Shown here: positions 60,105 to 64,000 of the stretch, one piece after another
Layout of the letters: each line of letters starts with the position of its first letter
Position numbering within the stretch: position 1 is the stretch's first letter
Origin: Nephrocerus scutellatus
Lineage: Eukaryota; Arthropoda; Insecta; Diptera; Pipunculidae
NCBI GenBank assembly: GCA_947095585.1
Contig: OX352762.1
Coordinates: 93,904,249-93,968,248 of the forward strand
DNA length: 64,000 nt
Reading direction: 5' to 3'
Notes under the pieces: generated by a model
What the model was told of the DNA's origin: nothing
Seen by the model: the letters and a program-made list of their open reading frames with translations, nothing else
The model's database searches: none
Translations under genes and position numbers: made by a program

Positions 60105-60170
60105 ATGGAACCGATTCTAAAGAAGCAAAGATTGGAATCACCTTTAGAAGATTGTATAGAATATTTTAAT
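60105..60170 (+). CDS. Possible first coding exon of an unrecognised gene
   Basis: ATG in a fair initiation context (AGCAATGG, the first ATG after an in-frame stop) encodes MEPILKKQRLESPLEDCIEY followed by FN. It then meets GTAAAG, an acceptable donor, in phase 0. The peptide has the look of a nuclear-protein start with a basic KKQR patch. An overlapping frame gives 72 residues ending at 60169, with no known domain. I did not find a convincing next exon before the window end. Confidence 0.3.
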
Positions 60171-60269
60171 GTAAAGGTATTCCTCTTGAACCTGTTTATG
60201 TTAGCACGATTAACAAAAAAACCTTACTTTCATCGATATAATTTGATAATTTTTTTTAAATTTGCGCAC

Positions 60270-60500
60270 GCGTAAAGGGGTTCACACCCTTGCTCGGTTA
60301 TAAGCTTGATACAGCGTGGTCGTTAGAAAAAGAAGGAGAACATAGGAGATGTCTATGAGGTTGTGTTTTAAATACCTGTGGATCATAGTAGTGTTTTGGA
60401 AAGATATATACGTCTTGTACGGCAGAAGAAGGAATCTCTTAACTTAACTGTACGTTCGAAGACGGGCTTGAGGCTGGCAAAACAAAATGCAATCCAATTA
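60270..60500. repeat. Second copy of the 3.9-kb LINE end
   Basis: ggggttcacacccttgctcg, gcgtggtcgttagaaaaaga and aggagatgtctatg align with ggatttgcacccttatactg, gcgtgggcgttaggaaattg and atgagatgtctatg at 3924-3995. It probably is the 3' end of the same jockey/CR1-like LINE. Confidence 0.6.
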
Positions 60501-61090
60501 TGCATTGTCCCATGGTTTTAATCGATTTAGTCGCTAGATCACAAAATGAAGGGGCTTCTGATGAAACTTTAACCCATAAAACATTTTCCACTAAGGGTAT
60601 AGACTCTTCGTTTGGCGGTATAACAAGCAAAAGAAAAGAATGCTCTCAACACGCATGTTGTCTTTTGGCTCGGGTGTTAACAGCCTATTAAAAAAAGAGC
60701 AGGGTAGACTGTGTCGAAGACACGGCCTTGGGTTTTGAGCGTGACAACGTCTGTCCGGGACGAAAGAAAAGAAAACAGCACGCGAAAAATTAATTTTAAT
60801 CGACCATTTAAATTTTTTCTTTGTTAGAGACCTGTTAACAACAAATTCAGATGCACTCGATATACATGCAAACAAATACAAGATGCATTTTGACGGATAC
60901 GTTTATTTTTTTTTACGCAATGTAAAAGCATCATACGGTTTTACGAGACGCAGGCTTTAATTTTGTTAAAAACTAACTTATAATGGTTAGAATCTTCCAT
61001 GTAAATTATTTTTCACACGCCCACTGTTTCGTACGCTATAAACTAGCCTCGAAAGTAGCCCATAACAACACTACTTATGTTATGATATAA
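60501..61090. other. Intergenic DNA, nothing recognised
   Basis: No supported feature. Confidence 0.35.
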
Positions 61091-61093
61091 ACG

Positions 61094-61325
61094 TCTTTTG
61101 TTATTTACTACAATCTCAGCGAACACATTGCGCATGAGCAAGAATTCTCTTTTGTTTGTCGTTTGTGATTTCTGCTTCTCTCTCGATTTAGCAGAAAAAC
61201 CGGTTTGGACGCGTGAAAAATTCATTTCTTTGTTATTTACTGCAGTCACAGCGAACACACATTCTCACATTTCTGCTTCTCTCTCGATTTAGCAAAAAAA
61301 ACCGGTTTGGACGCGTGAAAAATAG
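61094..61325. repeat. Tandem duplication of about 135 bp
   Basis: tttgttatttact(a/g)ca, cagcgaacaca, tttctgcttctctctcgatt and ccggtttggacgcgtgaaaa appear twice in the same order. The second copy lacks about 35 bases. Confidence 0.8.
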
Positions 61326-61784
61326 CGTACATGACTTGCAGAAAAGTGATCATCGTGCTCGTTAGATTGCCGAACTCGGCTCCCGCCTCGTCGTCAAGCT
61401 TCGACCTCGCACGATAAACTCCACTTTCCTTGCTCGTTATGTAATATACTATAACCTGAGGCCATATCACTTCCATATTTGTATAGAAAGTGTTGTCATC
61501 ATATAATCATTATACATATACAAAAGTGTATATGTGGAAAAGTACCGTATGGTACTGAAAGGATATTTCAGAGTCATTATTCTATAAACCATGAGAAACG
61601 AACCGTATATTAAAGATTATTGTTTGATTTTGTATTAGTATACAGACAGTACAATTATAAGCATAGTAAATTTAATAAGAAGTGAATGGCGAACCGTCTG
61701 TTATATAAAGATAGAAGACGAACAGAATGTTGAAAAAGCCGAAAAGGAACAAGCAGACAATAAAATAACAGAAACTGTTACTCA

Positions 61785-61905
61785 TAACCTTCTCTACAGA
61801 ATGCCCAACTGTTTAAGAATACATGCTTAATCCATATAAAAATTTCCTGTTTCTCACTACAAAAACTTACGTTTCTCCTTCTATTTCCTACACTGAGAAA
61901 TTTTG
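61785..61905. mobile_element. Diverged hAT-type MITE left half
   Basis: ataaccttctctacagaatg, cccaactgttt, tacatgctta and atccatataaaaatttcctg follow the MITE order with many changes and deletions. Confidence 0.75.
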
Positions 61906-62029
61906 TAATTTATAAATTATTAAAGAAAAGCTGAAAGAAAGCAAGCAGAGAACCAACACGAACCTTTTTCTTGCAACCGTATGGGTTGCAAGTTGCAACT
62001 GCAAGGTTAAGAGAACGAGTAAGCAGAAC

Positions 62030-62282
62030 CAAAACCTTCTCTATAGAAAGCCCAACTGTTCCGATCGTACACAAATACTATCCAAAATGTATTTGTATTA
62101 GTAATCAACTAAAGAGCAAAATCCATATAAAATTTGTCTGTTTCCCACTACCACATCTTACGTTTCTCGCTCTTTGCTTTACTTTTTGTACACTGTATTC
62201 ACATTCCAAAGTACAGACGCGTTTTGGAGTGGTTTACAGCATTAGTATGCATTGAGTTGGGCTTTCTATAGAGAAGGTTTTG
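62030..62282. mobile_element. hAT-type MITE copy M8
   Basis: 253 bp, flanked by the perfect 8-bp duplication AGCAGAAC (62022-62029, 62283-62290). Same subfamily as M7. Confidence 0.93.
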
Positions 62283-62394
62283 AGCAGAACACCGAAGGTG
62301 ACTTTCTAGTTTCAATACCATTACTAGTACTACACATACACATATTAGCCGTAGAGTGAGAGAGGGTGATTGAGTTGTTGGGGAAGTGGTATCA

Positions 62395-62662
62395 AAACCT
62401 TCTCTATAGAAAGCCCAACTGTTCCGATCGTACACAGATACATGCTTAGATTGAGACCAAACGTATTTGTATTATAAATCAACTAAAGAGCAAAATTCAT
62501 TTAAAATTTTTCTCTTTCCCACTACCACATCTTACGTTTCTCGCTCTTTGCGACTACTTATTTTTTGTACACTATATTCACATCCCACAAACACACATGC
62601 GTTTGGTCTTGGTTTACAGCATTAGTATGCGTAGAGTTGGGCTTTCTATAGAGAAGGTTTTG
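62395..62662. mobile_element. hAT-type MITE copy M9
   Basis: 268 bp, flanked by AGTGGTAT on both sides (62387-62394, 62663-62670). Confidence 0.93.
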
Positions 62663-62670
62663 AGTGGTAT

Positions 62671-63569
62671 GGCATGGAAATAGAAGTATGCATCAAAATG
62701 TTTTTTGCTTTGAAACGCACAGAAGCAATATTCGCCATTAATTTCGTTTTATCTGGTTCTCTTTTTATTATGTAATATTATGAAGGATAAGATAAGCGAA
62801 AAGAAATGAAAATAGTTGCAAGGAAGCTTGCAGGTTGTCATTGTTATCTGCCTCTTTTTTTTGTAACTTATAGTAGTATTTTTTTTTCTGTTACACGACC
62901 AAACACGAGAGCACTCACTCACATTTTGTGCAATGTTGATAGAAAGAGCACTGAAAGAAAATGAACATAGACTATACTATCACTACGGCTGCGGTAAAGA
63001 ATTAAGTAGCTTCGCAGCTTGTGCTGCACAAAAAAATGGCAGGCAGTCGGTATGCACGAAATTGCGGCTATATTTTGAACCGACTTACAGTCTGCTTGTA
63101 GGGTGACAATTTGACATTTACATTTTGCTATGTGCATCCAATTTTAAGTAGCTGCATAAACTGCGCAGTCGATTTTTCTTTAATGCATTGGCTGAAAAGT
63201 GAATTTTTGACCAACATGCAGCATAAACTGCGCAGCGGCTGAATTCTTGACCGCGGGCTTCTACTGCATATTTTTGTTTCGTTCTGCTCAAACTATGAGC
63301 TTGATTGTATGAAACCACATACATGATCATCAATCACATCACATACAACAGAATAAACTATTTATAAGCTGATTTAAATGTTCATAACAATTTATTGTGA
63401 GGTGGGTACATTTTAAATATCACTGCACAAACATAGTAATGCAGTTGCGTCGATAATAATAGGAGAAGTAAGAGCTGTTAAAAAAAAATATGTGCGTGTA
63501 ATCTTTACGCGCGGTTGGATTGAAATTCTAAGACGTTATGGCCAATATTACGATTAAATTAAAAGGCAC
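62671..63569. other. Intergenic DNA, nothing recognised
   Basis: The phrase gcataaactgcgcag recurs at 63152 and 63221. Otherwise no feature supported. Confidence 0.35.
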
Positions 63570-63900
63570 GAGTCGCTTGAGAATTTGCTTAGTTCCCGAA
63601 ATTCCAGGCCATAATGATCATATTCCAGAATTTCCATAGGGACACATCTTAGTCCTAAATTCCGAATTTCATGTGAATCGCTTGAGAAATTGCTTTGTTC
63701 CAGAAATTCCAGACCAAAATGATAATATTCCAGAATGTTCATAGCAAGAAATCTTATAGTCACATCTTAGTCCTACATACCAAATTTCATACGAATCGCT
63801 TGAGAAATTGCTTGGTCCACAAACTTCCAGACCCTATTGACCCTATCCCAGAATTTCCATAGGAACAATTCTTATAGTCGCATCTTAGTCGTGCCTGCTA
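63570..63900. repeat. Three tandem units of about 105-120 bp
   Basis: tcgcttgaga(a)attgctt recurs at 63573, 63678 and 63796, each followed by ttccagac/ggcc...cagaattt/gttccatag and cacatcttagtc. It is probably the interior of a tandem-repeat transposon that may continue beyond the window. Confidence 0.8.
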
Positions 63901-64000
63901 ATTATAGCAGTCTTGATGACAGGTCCAAAACAACCGTTTTGGGTCGACTTATTTGTGAATTATGTTCACAATAAGCAGGATAAGTATATTCTCATATAAT

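Overview
The window is eukaryotic. Its genes have short exons with GT-AG introns, AATAAA signals follow the stop codons, the intergenic DNA is AT-rich, and transposable-element debris is dense. The protein families (ZAD-C2H2 zinc finger, insect-type RIC-3, IFT121/WDR35, U2SURP, cyclin Q) and the TE set (R1-like and jockey-like LINEs, Tc1/mariner, hAT and PIF/Harbinger MITEs, Helitron-like tandem-repeat elements) point to a higher (cyclorrhaphan) fly. The species cannot be fixed from sequence alone.

Layout. 1-3386 (+): 3' part of WDR35/IFT121, a ciliary transport protein. 5762-7850 (-): a ZAD-C2H2 zinc-finger transcription factor of the grauzone type. 11695-15410 (+): complete U2SURP/SR140 splicing factor in 14 exons, one of whose introns appears to use a GC donor. 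19744-20870 (-): complete cyclin Q (FAM58A-like) in 6 exons. 27568-53542 (+): complete RIC-3, the nicotinic-receptor chaperone, in 13 exons over 26 kb; it has a symmetric cassette exon and two microexons (21 and 28 nt). A possible first exon of an unknown gene lies at 60105-60170. The genes are unrelated in function and form no operon-like unit.

Most of the rest is mobile DNA. A MITE family of about 271 bp with perfect 8-bp target duplications (hAT type) occurs in at least eight datable insertions; it inserts into itself, into a larger hAT element, and into an R1-like LINE. One R1-like LINE remnant (32470-35215, minus) is cut by two of these MITEs and by a structurally intact mariner-like element (32744-34047) whose transposase frame is open over 373 codons. 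A small PIF/Harbinger MITE sits inside one hAT MITE. A tRNA-derived SINE family (six copies), Helitron-like repeats with tandem units of about 124 bp, and fragments of several LINE lineages fill the RIC-3 introns and the last 10 kb. No virus, toxin gene, CRISPR array or functional tRNA was seen.
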